Assembly (NCBI RefSeq): GCF_000738775.1
Contig: NZ_JPOC01000036.1
Span: forward strand, 1 to 64,000
Length of the DNA: 64,000 bases
Direction of reading: 5' to 3'
Source: Prescottella defluvii
GTDB lineage: Bacteria > Actinomycetota > Actinomycetes > Mycobacteriales > Mycobacteriaceae
The notes beneath the pieces are model-generated. The model worked only from the letters and a program-made list of their open reading frames with translations. It was not told the origin of the DNA and ran no database searches. Positions 41,137-49,371 of the stretch are shown here, piece after piece; the stretch's first letter is position 1; every line of letters starts with the position of its first letter. The position numbers and the translations under genes are program-made.

Positions 41137-41188
41137 ATTGACGCCCCGCGCGCCCGATCGCGCGCGCGGGAGGCGAGGTTGCGCGCGG
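41137..41188. repeat. 52-bp repeat, left copy at nuclease-like gene 2
   Basis: The unit begins ATTGACGCCCCGCGCGC and ends GTTGCGCGCGG. It matches 42233-42284 in 51 of 52 positions and in the same orientation. Inside it CCCGCGCGC and GCGCGCGGG form a 9-bp stem. In the right copy the unit starts inside the gene's stop codon context, so the left copy may derive from the 3' end of a lost tandem gene copy. Confidence 0.92.
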
Positions 41189-41189
41189 G

Positions 41190-41224
41190 AGGTTGTGGAC
41201 AACTTTCTCGGGCATCCACAACCT
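41190..41224. promoter_or_regulatory. Inverted TTGTGGA/TCCACAA pair upstream of nuclease-like gene 2
   Basis: AGGTTGTGGA (41190-41199) and TCCACAACCT (41215-41224) form a perfect 10-bp inverted repeat 39 bases before the ATG. TGTGGACAA is the complement of TTGTCCACA, the DnaA box of high-GC actinomycetes. The same layout precedes nuclease-like gene 1. Confidence 0.75.
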
Positions 41225-41262
41225 GCCACGGAACGCTCTCCCGGCGCCCCGTGTGCCGCACG

Positions 41263-42237
41263 ATGAGACCTGTGACCCGCGAACCGACCCACCGCCCGCT
41301 GCTCCGCCGCAGTGCCCTCGCGCAGGGCTTCACCGACGGCGAACTCCGAACACTGTGCCGCAGTGGCGGATGGGACCGGCTGCGCCCGGGCAGCTACCTG
41401 TCGCCCGAAGCGCAGCAGGAACTCGACGACGTGGGCCGCCACCGCGCGCTGCTCGACGCGACCCTCCCGGGCCTGAGCTGCGACGCGGTCGTGAGCCACC
41501 AGACCGCGGCGGTACTGCACGGGTTGCCGCTGTGGCAGATTCCGCTCGACCGGATCCACGTCACCCGGGATCGGTCCGGCGGCGGGCGTCGGACCCGGCA
41601 CCTCCACTCCCACAGTGCGCCACTGACCCCCGGCGATGTCGTCGAGCTGGGCGGGACTCGCGTGACGACCGTCGCCCGCACCGTCGCGGACCTGTGCCGG
41701 ACGGTACCGTTCGAGCGGGGCGTGGTCGTCGGCGACTGCGCACTGGCGAGGCCCGATCTGACCCGCGATGCGATCGCGGACGCACTCCACTACGCGGCGG
41801 GCCGACCCGGTCACCCGGCAGCGCTGCGTGCCCTCGCCTTCCTCGACGGCCGCAGCGAGAGCGTCGGTGAGTCACGCAGTCGCGTCGCACTCTCGGCGCT
41901 CGACGTTCCGGTCCCGGACCTGCAGGCGTCGCTGCTCGACGCCGACGGACTCCTGCTCGGACGCGTCGACTTCCTCTTCGCCGAGGCAGGGGTGGTCGGC
42001 GAGTTCGACGGAAAGGTCAAGTACGGCAAGTACCTTCGCGACGGCCAGGACCCGGGCGATGCCGTGTTCGCGGAGAAGCAGCGCGAGGACCGGATCCGGG
42101 ATGCGGGCTGGGAGGTGACGCGGTGGACTTGGCGTGACCTCGACACCCCGCAGGTGATCGGTGCACGGATTCGGCGGGCGATGCAGCGGCATACCGGTCG
42201 CCGCCGGCCACTGGGCGCGGTGCTGCGCGCGGATTGA
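41263..42237 (+). CDS. AbiEi-like winged-helix / DUF559-like nuclease-fold protein, paralogue 2
   Basis: A 324-residue paralogue of the protein at 18197. The N-terminal AbiEi-like part (RSALAQGFTDGELRTLCRSG, RLRPGSYLSP, VSHQTAAVLHGLPLW) and the C-terminal nuclease-like part (SESVGESRSR, LLGRVDFLF, VVGEFDGKVKYGKYL, EKQREDRIRDAGWEV) align along the full length. Here GEFDGK retains a lysine at the expected third position of an E-x-K-like motif, whereas paralogue 1 has GEFDGL. The start is the ATG at 41263, or the GTG at 41272. No partner toxin gene is adjacent. The gene separates the acyltransferase pair from etfBA, neighbours in M. tuberculosis. Function is unknown. Confidence 0.8.
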   Translation: MRPVTREPTHRPLLRRSALAQGFTDGELRTLCRSGGWDRLRPGSYLSPEAQQELDDVGRHRALLDATLPGLSCDAVVSHQTAAVLHGLPLWQIPLDRIHVTRDRSGGGRRTRHLHSHSAPLTPGDVVELGGTRVTTVARTVADLCRTVPFERGVVVGDCALARPDLTRDAIADALHYAAGRPGHPAALRALAFLDGRSESVGESRSRVALSALDVPVPDLQASLLDADGLLLGRVDFLFAEAGVVGEFDGKVKYGKYLRDGQDPGDAVFAEKQREDRIRDAGWEVTRWTWRDLDTPQVIGARIRRAMQRHTGRRRPLGAVLRAD

Positions 42238-42284
42238 CGCCCCGCGCGCCCGATCGCGCGCGCGGGAGGCGAAGTTGCGCGCGG
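42233..42284. repeat. 52-bp repeat, right copy at nuclease-like gene 2
   Basis: A direct repeat of 41137-41188 with a single G-to-A difference (GAAGTT for GAGGTT). It begins in the last codons of the nuclease-like gene and includes its TGA stop. The internal stem CCCGCGCGC/GCGCGCGGG could act as terminator. Confidence 0.92.
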
Positions 42285-42308
42285 CGCGACCGGATCCGCG
42301 CAATGTAG

Positions 42309-42353
42309 CCCGCGCAACGCGGGACCCCCGCCACCGGAACCGGTGACGGGGGT
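42309..42353 (-). terminator. Hairpins after etfA
   Basis: Two adjacent stems occur: ACCCCCGCCACCGG with CCGGTGACGGGGGT (14 bp, one G-T pair) at 42324-42353, and CCCGCG-CAA-CGCGGG at 42309-42323. They lie between the convergent nuclease-like gene 2 and etfA. Confidence 0.82.
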
Positions 42354-42373
42354 CTGCGAGCGTGGGGCAGGGA

Positions 42374-43330
42374 TCAGCCCTTGTGTGCCTTCACAGCCTC
42401 GGTGAGCTGCGGGGCGACGTTGAACAGGTCGCCCACGACGCCGTAGTCCGCGATCTCGAAGATCGGGGCCTCTTCGTCCTTGTTGACCGCGACGATGGTC
42501 TTCGAGGTCTGCATGCCGGCGCGGTGCTGGATGGCACCGGAGATGCCGAGCGCGATGTACAGCTGCGGCGAGACCGTCTTACCGGTCTGACCGACCTGGA
42601 ACTGGCCCGGGTAGTAGCCGGAGTCGACGGCGGCGCGGGAAGCACCGACGGCGGCACCGAGCGAGTCGGCGAGCTCCTCGACGACCGAGAACTTGTCGGC
42701 CGAGCCGACGCCACGGCCACCGGAGACGACGACCGACGCCTCGGTGAGCTCCGGACGATCGCCACCGACGATCGGGGCACGGGAGACGACCTTGACGGCG
42801 CTCTCGTCCTGAGCCGGAACCTCGACGACGACCTGCTCGCCGGCACCGGCCTGCGGCTGGGCCTCGACGGCGCCCGGACGGACCGAGATGACCGGAACCT
42901 CGCCGTTGGCCTTGGCCTCGACGGTGAACGCGCCACCGAAGATCGAGTGGACGGCACTGCCGTCGGCCTTGATCTCGACGACGTCGGACAGCAGGCCGGA
43001 GCCGATGCGAGCTGCCAGGCGACCGGCAACTTCCTTGCCCTCGGTGCTGGCGGCGGTGATGACGGCGGCCGGGCTCGCGACCTCGACCAGGCCGGCGAGG
43101 ACGTCGACCTTGGGGGTCACGAGGTAGCCGTCGATGTCGTCGGACTCGGCGACGTAGATCTTGGCGGCACCGGCGGCAGCCAGCGCGTCGGCCAGCTTCG
43201 CGGCGGTACCGGCCGGGCCGGTGACGACGGCGGCCGGCTCACCGAGAGCGCGTGCGGCCGTGATGAGCTCGGTGCTGACCTTCTTGAGCGCACCCTCGGC
43301 GTGCTCGACGAGCACGAGTACTTCTGCCAT
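42374..43330 (-). CDS. etfA: Electron transfer flavoprotein alpha subunit
   Basis: EtfA carries the FAD that accepts electrons from acyl-CoA dehydrogenases. The C-terminal FAD domain has [27 protein letters not shown] and [17 protein letters not shown]. The N-terminal domain contacts EtfB. At 318 residues it is complete. It follows etfB by 44 bases and is the last gene of the pair, closed by hairpins at 42309-42353. Fatty-acid beta-oxidation is the expected context. Confidence 0.97.
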   Translation of the reverse strand: MAEVLVLVEHAEGALKKVSTELITAARALGEPAAVVTGPAGTAAKLADALAAAGAAKIYVAESDDIDGYLVTPKVDVLAGLVEVASPAAVITAASTEGKEVAGRLAARIGSGLLSDVVEIKADGSAVHSIFGGAFTVEAKANGEVPVISVRPGAVEAQPQAGAGEQVVVEVPAQDESAVKVVSRAPIVGGDRPELTEASVVVSGGRGVGSADKFSVVEELADSLGAAVGASRAAVDSGYYPGQFQVGQTGKTVSPQLYIALGISGAIQHRAGMQTSKTIVAVNKDEEAPIFEIADYGVVGDLFNVAPQLTEAVKAHKG

Positions 43331-43374
43331 TGCTTACTTCTCCCTGTCTTCTCTGCTGGTCTCGAGGGGCGCGA

Positions 43375-44175
43375 TCAGATGATCTTCTGGCCCACGAGGT
43401 ACGCGGCGATCTTGGATCCGCCGTCGCCCTCGTCTGCGACGCGCTCACCAGCGGTGCGGGGGGGCTTGGGGGTGGAGGCGGTGACGGTGGTGCCGGCGTT
43501 CGCGACGCCCACGGTCTCCGGATCGACGCCGAGGTCGGCCAGGGTCAGAACCTGAACTTCCTTCTTCTTCGCGGCCATGATGCCCTTGAAGGACGGGAAG
43601 CGGGGCTCGTTGATCTTCTCGGTGACCGAGACGATGGCCGGCAGGCCCGCCTCGAGGCCGAAGACGCCCTCGTCCGTCTCACGCTCGCCGGTGACCTTGC
43701 CGTCGGCGAGGGTCAGCTTGCGCAGCTGGGTCAGCTGCGGCAGGCCCAGGTACTCGGCGATGATGGCCGGGACGGCGCCGATGCGGCCGTCGGTGGCCTC
43801 GTTGCCGGCGATGACGAGATCGGCGGCCTCGCCGTTCTCGAAACCGATCTGGCCGAGGGCCGCGGCGAGGGTCCAGCCGGTCTGGACGGCGTCGGAGCCG
43901 TGCAGGGCCGGGTCGTTGACGTGGACGGCCTTGTCGGCGCCCATCGACAGAGCCTTGCGGATCGCGTCGGTGGCGCGGTCCGGACCGGCGCACAGCACGG
44001 TGACCTCTCCGCCGTCGCGCTCCTTGATGAGGAGGGCTTCCTCGACTGCGCGCTCGTTGATCTCGTCGAGCACTGCGTCGGCGGCCTCGCGGTCAAGCGT
44101 GAAGTCGCCGTCGGTGAGCTTGCGCTCGGACCACGTGTCGGGGACCTGCTTGATCAAAACGACGATGTTCGTCAT
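43375..44175 (-). CDS. etfB: Electron transfer flavoprotein beta subunit
   Basis: The 266-residue partner of EtfA, which binds AMP and carries the recognition loop for dehydrogenases (PQLTQLRKLTL region). Typical segments are IVVLIKQVPDTW at the N-terminus, NEATDGRIGAVPAIIAEYLG in the middle and the C-terminal arm ending VGQKII. AGGAGGT precedes the ATG. About 118 bases upstream lies a perfect 22-bp palindrome that is a good candidate operator for this pair. Confidence 0.97.
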   Translation of the reverse strand: MTNIVVLIKQVPDTWSERKLTDGDFTLDREAADAVLDEINERAVEEALLIKERDGGEVTVLCAGPDRATDAIRKALSMGADKAVHVNDPALHGSDAVQTGWTLAAALGQIGFENGEAADLVIAGNEATDGRIGAVPAIIAEYLGLPQLTQLRKLTLADGKVTGERETDEGVFGLEAGLPAIVSVTEKINEPRFPSFKGIMAAKKKEVQVLTLADLGVDPETVGVANAGTTVTASTPKPPRTAGERVADEGDGGSKIAAYLVGQKII

Positions 44176-44292
44176 GGGTCTTCGTCGACCTCCTGTGTCT
44201 ATCTACCTGATGATCGCGAGCGGCTCCGCGAGATGCCGAGCTCTCGTAAGTAATTTCGTTGCACGTTGGCTGTGCGACAGATTACCCCACCT

Positions 44293-44314
44293 TAAGTTAC
44301 CCGCGGGTAACTTA
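44293..44314. promoter_or_regulatory. Perfect 22-bp palindromic operator upstream of etfBA
   Basis: TAAGTTACCCG followed by CGGGTAACTTA is fully symmetric. Symmetry, length and GTTAC/GTAAC half-sites fit a TetR-family repressor. It lies 118 bases before etfB and about 100 before the divergent methyltransferase. Which repressor binds is unknown; control by a fatty-acid-responsive regulator would suit etfBA. Confidence 0.75.
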
Positions 44315-44415
44315 GCCGGAATCCGGTCTCACCATAACCGCCCACCGGGGGTTTCATGCGTGTGATGTGGACCACCCCGACAGTCGTCACTCCCGGTGCC
44401 ACTAACCTCGCTGGG

Positions 44416-45240
44416 GTGAGCGAATCCACAGTTGGTTCCACAACCGAGCCCCTCGAGACCAGCGCAGCGTCCCGCGAGGACGCCGACACCGGCGCAACGC
44501 TGCCGCTGACCGGCGAGCGGACCGTGCCCGGAATCCCCGAGGAGAACTACTGGTTCCGACGCCACGAGGTGGTCTACCGAGACCTGCTCCCTCGCTGCGC
44601 CGGACGCGCCGTCCTCGAGGCCGGATCCGGAGAAGGCTACGGCGCCAACATGATTGCCGACGTGGCGCGCAAGGTCACCGGACTCGACTACGACATCTCG
44701 GCGGTCGAGCACGTACGCGCCCGCTACCCCCGCGTGGAGATGCTGCACGGCAATCTCGCGGAACTTCCGCTCGCCGACGAGTCCGTCGACACGGTCGTGA
44801 ACTTTCAGGTGATCGAACATTTGTGGGATCAAGCACAGTTCCTTCGCGAGTGTCACCGTGTCCTGGCCCCGGGCGGCGAGCTGCTCGTGAGCACGCCGAA
44901 CCGGATCACGTTCTCCCCCGGCCGCGACACCCCCCTCAATCCTTTCCACACGCGTGAGTTGAATGCCGCCGAGCTCACCGAACTGCTCGTCGAAGCCGGC
45001 TTCCGCGTCGCGATCATGACCGGCGTGCACCACGGCGAGCGCCTGCGTGCCCTCGACGCCAAGCACGGCGGCTCGTTCATCGACGCCCAGATCGACCGAG
45101 CCCTCGCCGGTGAGCCGTGGCCGGAGGATCTCACCCGCGACGTCGAGGGCATCGACGTCGGCGACTTCGTCCTGCGCGAGGCCGACATCGACGACAGCCT
45201 CGACCTCGTCGCCGTCGCGATCAAGGACCCCGTGACGTGA
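44416..45240 (+). CDS. SAM-dependent methyltransferase of the MGLP-type cluster (Rv3030-like)
   Basis: A class I methyltransferase, 274 residues from the GTG at 44416. Motif I is VLEAGSGEGYGANM, the acidic end of strand 2 is GLDYDIS, and the post-I region is NFQVIEHLWDQAQFL. The preceding LTGERTVPGIPEENYWFRRH segment is shared with Rv3030. TAACCT at 44403-44408 lies seven bases before the GTG, which suggests a leaderless transcript; an ATG at 44356 would add 20 residues. In mycobacteria this gene heads the cluster for 6-O-methylglucose lipopolysaccharide. The stop overlaps the next gene (GTGA). Confidence 0.85.
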   Translation: MSESTVGSTTEPLETSAASREDADTGATLPLTGERTVPGIPEENYWFRRHEVVYRDLLPRCAGRAVLEAGSGEGYGANMIADVARKVTGLDYDISAVEHVRARYPRVEMLHGNLAELPLADESVDTVVNFQVIEHLWDQAQFLRECHRVLAPGGELLVSTPNRITFSPGRDTPLNPFHTRELNAAELTELLVEAGFRVAIMTGVHHGERLRALDAKHGGSFIDAQIDRALAGEPWPEDLTRDVEGIDVGDFVLREADIDDSLDLVAVAIKDPVT

Positions 45241-46820
45241 CACGAACTCAGGGGGGAACCACGACGTCGCGCGAGCCCGGCATGTTCTGCCTGGTCCTGC
45301 ACTCGCACCTACCGTGGCTGGCGAATCACGGCCGCTGGCCGGTGGGCGAGGAATGGCTGTACCAGTCTTGGGCGGCGACCTATCTGCCGGTGACGGGCGT
45401 GTTGCGCCGGCTCGCCGAGGAAGGCCGCACCCGTCTGCTGACGCTGGGGATCACCCCGGTGCTCGCGGCCCAGCTCGACGACCCGCACAGCCTCGACGGC
45501 ATGCACCACTGGCTCGGGAACTGGCAGATCCGCGCTCACGAGGCCGCCGGGATGCCGTCGGCGTCGCACAAAGATCTCGGCGCGCGCGAGCACCGCGCGT
45601 CGGCTGCCGCCCTCGAGGACTTCGAAACCCGTTGGCGCCACGGCGGATCCGCGGTGATTCGCGAGCTGATCGATGCCGAGGCGATCGAGCTGCTCGGCGG
45701 CCCGCTGGCACACCCGTTCCAGCCGCTGCTCGACCCCCGGCTGCGCGCGTTCTCGCTCTCGGAGGGCCTCGCGGACGCCCGCGCCCGCTGGGGTCACACA
45801 CCGTCCGGCATCTGGGCACCCGAATGCGGCTACACCCCGGGGATGGAGCGTCAGTACGCCGCCGCGGGTGTGTCGCACTTCATGGTCGACGGTCCCGCGT
45901 TGCGCGGCGACACGTCGGCCGGACGTCCGGTGTGGGACTCCGACGTCGTGGCGTTCGGCCGCGACCTCGAGGTCAGCTATCGGGTGTGGTCCCCCAAGAC
46001 CGGATACCCCGGCCACGCCGCGTACCGCGACTTCCACACCTACGACCACGACACCGGCCTCAAGCCCGCGCGGGTCACCGGACGCAACGTGCCGTCCGAG
46101 CAGAAGGCCCCCTACGACCCGGCGCTGGCCGCCGAGGCGCTCGACAAGCACGTCGAGGACTTCGTCGAGACGGTCCGGCGGCGGCTGCGCAGCGAATCCG
46201 AACGCATCGGCAGGGACGCACTGGTGGTCGCCGCGTTCGACACCGAACTGTTCGGGCACTGGTGGTTCGAGGGACCGCAGTGGCTCGAGAAGGTACTGCG
46301 CGCACTGCCCGAGGCCGGGATCGACGTCGGCACCCTCGCCGACGCCCGCGCCCACGGCTACGTCGGCGCACCCGTGGAACTGCAGGACTCGTCGTGGGGT
46401 TCGGGCAAGGACTGGCGGGTGTGGGCCGGCGACCAGGTGCAGGATCTGGTCCAGCTCAATGCCGAGGTCGTGCAGACCGCGCTCGACACCATCGACAAGT
46501 CCCGAGATGCGAATCCGGACAGACCGGAACTACGGAATCGGGTCCACGACCAGATGTTGCGTGAGACGCTGATGGCGGTCTCGAGCGACTGGGCGTTCAT
46601 GGTCAGCAAGGACTCGGCAGCCGGGTACGCGCGGGAGCGGGCCCACAAGCACGCCCACGCACTTCGGGAGATCGCCGACGCCGTCGCATCCGGCCGGGAC
46701 GACGCCGCACGCCGTCTCGCTGACGGATGGAACGCCGCCGACGGCCTGTTCGCCGCCCTCGATGCGCGGCGTCTGCCCGGTCGCGAGACCGATACTGCCG
46801 CAGCTGCTGGGAGCGTGTGA
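45237..46820 (+). CDS. GH57-family alpha-glucan branching/transfer enzyme (Rv3031-like)
   Basis: A 527-residue cytoplasmic GH57 protein. The nucleophile glutamate is in GIWAPECGYTPGM and the acid/base aspartate in AFDTELFGHWWFEG; the HSHLPW start of the barrel and a C-terminal helical domain of branching-enzyme type (SSDWAFMVSKDSAAGY) are present. In mycobacteria the homologue is proposed to act in synthesis of the methylglucose polysaccharide, as branching enzyme or early glucosyl transferase. It is coupled to the methyltransferase in front (GTGA) and to the glycosyltransferase behind (TGATG). Confidence 0.92.
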   Translation: MTRTQGGTTTSREPGMFCLVLHSHLPWLANHGRWPVGEEWLYQSWAATYLPVTGVLRRLAEEGRTRLLTLGITPVLAAQLDDPHSLDGMHHWLGNWQIRAHEAAGMPSASHKDLGAREHRASAAALEDFETRWRHGGSAVIRELIDAEAIELLGGPLAHPFQPLLDPRLRAFSLSEGLADARARWGHTPSGIWAPECGYTPGMERQYAAAGVSHFMVDGPALRGDTSAGRPVWDSDVVAFGRDLEVSYRVWSPKTGYPGHAAYRDFHTYDHDTGLKPARVTGRNVPSEQKAPYDPALAAEALDKHVEDFVETVRRRLRSESERIGRDALVVAAFDTELFGHWWFEGPQWLEKVLRALPEAGIDVGTLADARAHGYVGAPVELQDSSWGSGKDWRVWAGDQVQDLVQLNAEVVQTALDTIDKSRDANPDRPELRNRVHDQMLRETLMAVSSDWAFMVSKDSAAGYARERAHKHAHALREIADAVASGRDDAARRLADGWNAADGLFAALDARRLPGRETDTAAAAGSV

Positions 46821-48064
46821 TGAAGATTCTGATCGTGTCGTGGGAGTACCCGCCGGTCGTGGTCGGCGGGTTGGGGCGGCACGTCCATCACCTCGCGACC
46901 GAACTGGCCGCGGCCGGCCACGAGGTGGTCGTGCTGGCACGCCGGCCGTCGGGCACCGATCCGACGACGCACCCGACGGTCACCGAGATCTCCGAGGGCG
47001 TCCTCGTCGTCGCCGTCGCCGAGGACCCGCCGCACTTCATCTTCGGCGAGGACATGCTGGCGTGGACGCTCGCGATGGGCCACGCGATGGTCCGCGCCGG
47101 TGTCGCGTTGTCGAAGGGAGGCATCGGCGAGGGCTGGCAGCCCGACGTCGTGCACGCCCACGACTGGCTGGTGGCGCATCCGGCGATCGCACTCGCCGAG
47201 TTCTACGACGTCCCGCTGGTCTCGACGCTGCACGCGTCGGAGGCCGGACGGCACAGCGGCTGGATCTCGGGTCGGATCAACCGTCAGGTCCACTCGGTGG
47301 AGTGGTGGCTGGCGAACGAGTCGGACTCGATCATCACGTGCTCGGCGTCGATGGAGGACGAGGTCACCGCGCTGTACGGGCCCGAACTGCCGCCGATCAC
47401 GGTGATCCGCAACGGCATCGACGTCACCACCTGGAGCTTCCGCCCGCGCGCCCCGCGGTCGGGACCGGCGACCCTGCTGTACGTCGGACGGCTCGAGTAC
47501 GAGAAGGGCGTGCAGGACGCGATCGCGGCGCTGCCGAGGATCCGGCGTAGCCACCCCGGCACGACGCTGGCCATCGCGGGTGAGGGCACCCAGTTCGAGT
47601 GGCTGCAGCAGCAGGCCCGCACCCACCGGGTGGCACGTTCGGTGACGTTCCTCGGCAACCTCGACCACGAGGAACTGCTGAGCTGGCTGCACGGCGCCGA
47701 CGCGATCGTGCTGCCCAGCCGGTACGAGCCGTTCGGGATCATCGCCCTCGAGGCGGCGGCCGCGGGCACGCCGTTGATCACGTCCACCGCCGGTGGGCTC
47801 GGCGAGGCCGTCGTGGACGGGGTCACGGGCCTGTCGTTCGAGCCGGCGGACGTGGACGGGCTGACCTCCGCGGCACGCGAGGTGCTCGACGATCCCGCCG
47901 CCGCCCAGGTGCGGGCACTGGCCGCCCGCGAGCGGCTGACCGCCGACTTCGACTGGGGCAAGGTGGCCGAGGAGACCGTTCAGGTCTATGCGGCCGCCAA
48001 GCGTCGGGTGCGGCATCCGTTGGCCCGCCCGGAGATTCCCGAGCGCCCGCTACCGGGTCGGTAG
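46820..48064 (+). CDS. GT4-family alpha-1,4-glucosyltransferase (Rv3032-like)
   Basis: A 414-residue GT-B glycosyltransferase. The N-terminal glycogen-synthase-like start is SWEYPPVVVGGLGRHVHHLA; the nucleotide-binding domain has LLYVGRLEYEKGVQDAI and the E-x7-E motif in SRYEPFGIIALEAAAAGTP. The M. tuberculosis homologue elongates methylglucose lipopolysaccharide and contributes to glycogen. The ATG overlaps the GH57 stop by one base. It is convergent with the acyltransferase at 48084. Confidence 0.93.
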   Translation: MKILIVSWEYPPVVVGGLGRHVHHLATELAAAGHEVVVLARRPSGTDPTTHPTVTEISEGVLVVAVAEDPPHFIFGEDMLAWTLAMGHAMVRAGVALSKGGIGEGWQPDVVHAHDWLVAHPAIALAEFYDVPLVSTLHASEAGRHSGWISGRINRQVHSVEWWLANESDSIITCSASMEDEVTALYGPELPPITVIRNGIDVTTWSFRPRAPRSGPATLLYVGRLEYEKGVQDAIAALPRIRRSHPGTTLAIAGEGTQFEWLQQQARTHRVARSVTFLGNLDHEELLSWLHGADAIVLPSRYEPFGIIALEAAAAGTPLITSTAGGLGEAVVDGVTGLSFEPADVDGLTSAAREVLDDPAAAQVRALAARERLTADFDWGKVAEETVQVYAAAKRRVRHPLARPEIPERPLPGR

Positions 48065-48083
48065 CAGGCGCTCGTTCACCCGA

Positions 48084-48875
48084 TCAGGACTTGGCGCCGG
48101 CGCCGTTCCCGTTCACCGCGGGGGCGGCGTCGGCGCCGTTGGTGGCGAGCTTCTTGCGGGCGATGTCCTCGAGCGCAGCGATGTACTTCGCCCGATCCGC
48201 TGCCCCCGACTCCCAGTCCGCCCGACGATTCTTGACGGCCTTCGCGGGCGAGCCGACGGCGATGCTGAAGTCGGGGATCTCGCCCTTGACGACCGCGTGC
48301 GCGCCCAGGACACAGCCGCGGCCGACGCGCGTGTTCCGCAGCACCGTCACCTTCGCGGCGATCCAGGTGTCGGGCCCGATGCGGACCGGGCCCTTGACGA
48401 TGCCCTGGTCCTTGATCGGCACGTTGACGTCGTCCATGCGGTGGTCGAAGTCGCAGATGTAGCACCAGTCCGCGACCAGGGTCGAGGCACCGATCTCGAT
48501 GTCGATGTAGGTGTTGACGACGTTGTCCTTGCCGAAGACGACCTTGTCGCCGATCCGGAGGGATCCCTCGTGGCAGCGCAGGGCGTTTCCGTCACCGATG
48601 TGCACCCACTTGCCGATCTCCAGGCGGGACAGACCGGGCGTCGAATGGATCTCGACGTTCTTGCCGAGGAACACCATGCCGCGAGTGATGATGTGCGGGT
48701 TCGCGAGCTTGAACTTCGCCAGGCGGTAGTAGCGGACCAGGTACCACGGTGTGTACGCCTTGTTCGCGATGACCCATTTCAGCGAGGCCACCGTCAGGAA
48801 ACGTGCCTGCTCACTGTCCCGACGTCGAGATCCGCGCCACCTCGAGCGCAACGGTGCGCCCCACATGCTCGTCAT
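48084..48875 (-). CDS. Left-handed beta-helix acyltransferase (Rv3034c-like)
   Basis: A 263-residue hexapeptide-repeat transferase. Repeats such as IGKWVHIGDGNAL, IGDKVVFGKDNVV and VRIGPDTWIAAKVTVLRNTRVGRGC build the helix. A basic N-terminus (residues 1-35) and a low-complexity Ala/Asn/Gly tail are added. In mycobacteria the gene at this place is assigned to acylation of the methylglucose polysaccharide. The acyl group and acceptor cannot be told from sequence. It is convergent with the glycosyltransferase, separated by 19 bases. Confidence 0.87.
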   Translation of the reverse strand: MTSMWGAPLRSRWRGSRRRDSEQARFLTVASLKWVIANKAYTPWYLVRYYRLAKFKLANPHIITRGMVFLGKNVEIHSTPGLSRLEIGKWVHIGDGNALRCHEGSLRIGDKVVFGKDNVVNTYIDIEIGASTLVADWCYICDFDHRMDDVNVPIKDQGIVKGPVRIGPDTWIAAKVTVLRNTRVGRGCVLGAHAVVKGEIPDFSIAVGSPAKAVKNRRADWESGAADRAKYIAALEDIARKKLATNGADAAPAVNGNGAGAKS

Positions 48876-48928
48876 GACACGTAAGCCTACGGACCGCCAC
48901 TGTGCGCCCGGTCACGTGCCCCGCCCAG

Positions 48929-49273
48929 TTACAGGGCGGCGCGCCTGCTCACGCTGTGGCCACCCCACGAGTTGCCGGTCCAGCCCGGCTCGACCCACAC
49001 CCGGCGCCGCCGCGAACGCCGACGACGCGCCGCCCGCACCCAGTCGTCGTCGTGCGCGACCGCGTACGCCACGAGCGCGCCGACGACTGCGGTGACGACC
49101 GTCGCGACCACCGATGCCATCACCAACCCGACCGCGCCGGCGATGCCGAGGACCAGCATCGAGGTGACGACACGGCCCGCGGACGGCGAGCCGAGAAGAT
49201 AGTTGTCGATGTCCGAGACACCGGATGACCCAGATTCTGTCCGCGCTCCCGGCTGCATGGATCCATTAGACAC
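48929..49273 (-). CDS. Small membrane protein, unknown function (114 aa)
   Basis: The GTG at 49273 has GGAGAATT directly upstream. Residues 1-30 are polar; one or two hydrophobic segments span about 32-72 (VVTSMLVLGIAGAVGLVM, VVATVVTAVVGALVAYAVA); then comes a very basic stretch ([12 protein letters not shown]) and a Trp-containing tail (EPGWTGNSWGG). The basic block after the membrane helix suggests a cytoplasmic C-terminus. No family is recognised. The codon usage fits the neighbours, so it is probably a real gene. Confidence 0.65.
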   Translation of the reverse strand: MSNGSMQPGARTESGSSGVSDIDNYLLGSPSAGRVVTSMLVLGIAGAVGLVMASVVATVVTAVVGALVAYAVAHDDDWVRAARRRRSRRRRVWVEPGWTGNSWGGHSVSRRAAL

Positions 49274-49371
49274 AATTCTCCACCGCGTGTCGCAGCAGAA
49301 TCAGATAAACGATCGACAACGATAATTTCCCCGACGAATTACATCCGTGGCGTCCACACCAACAGGACGAA

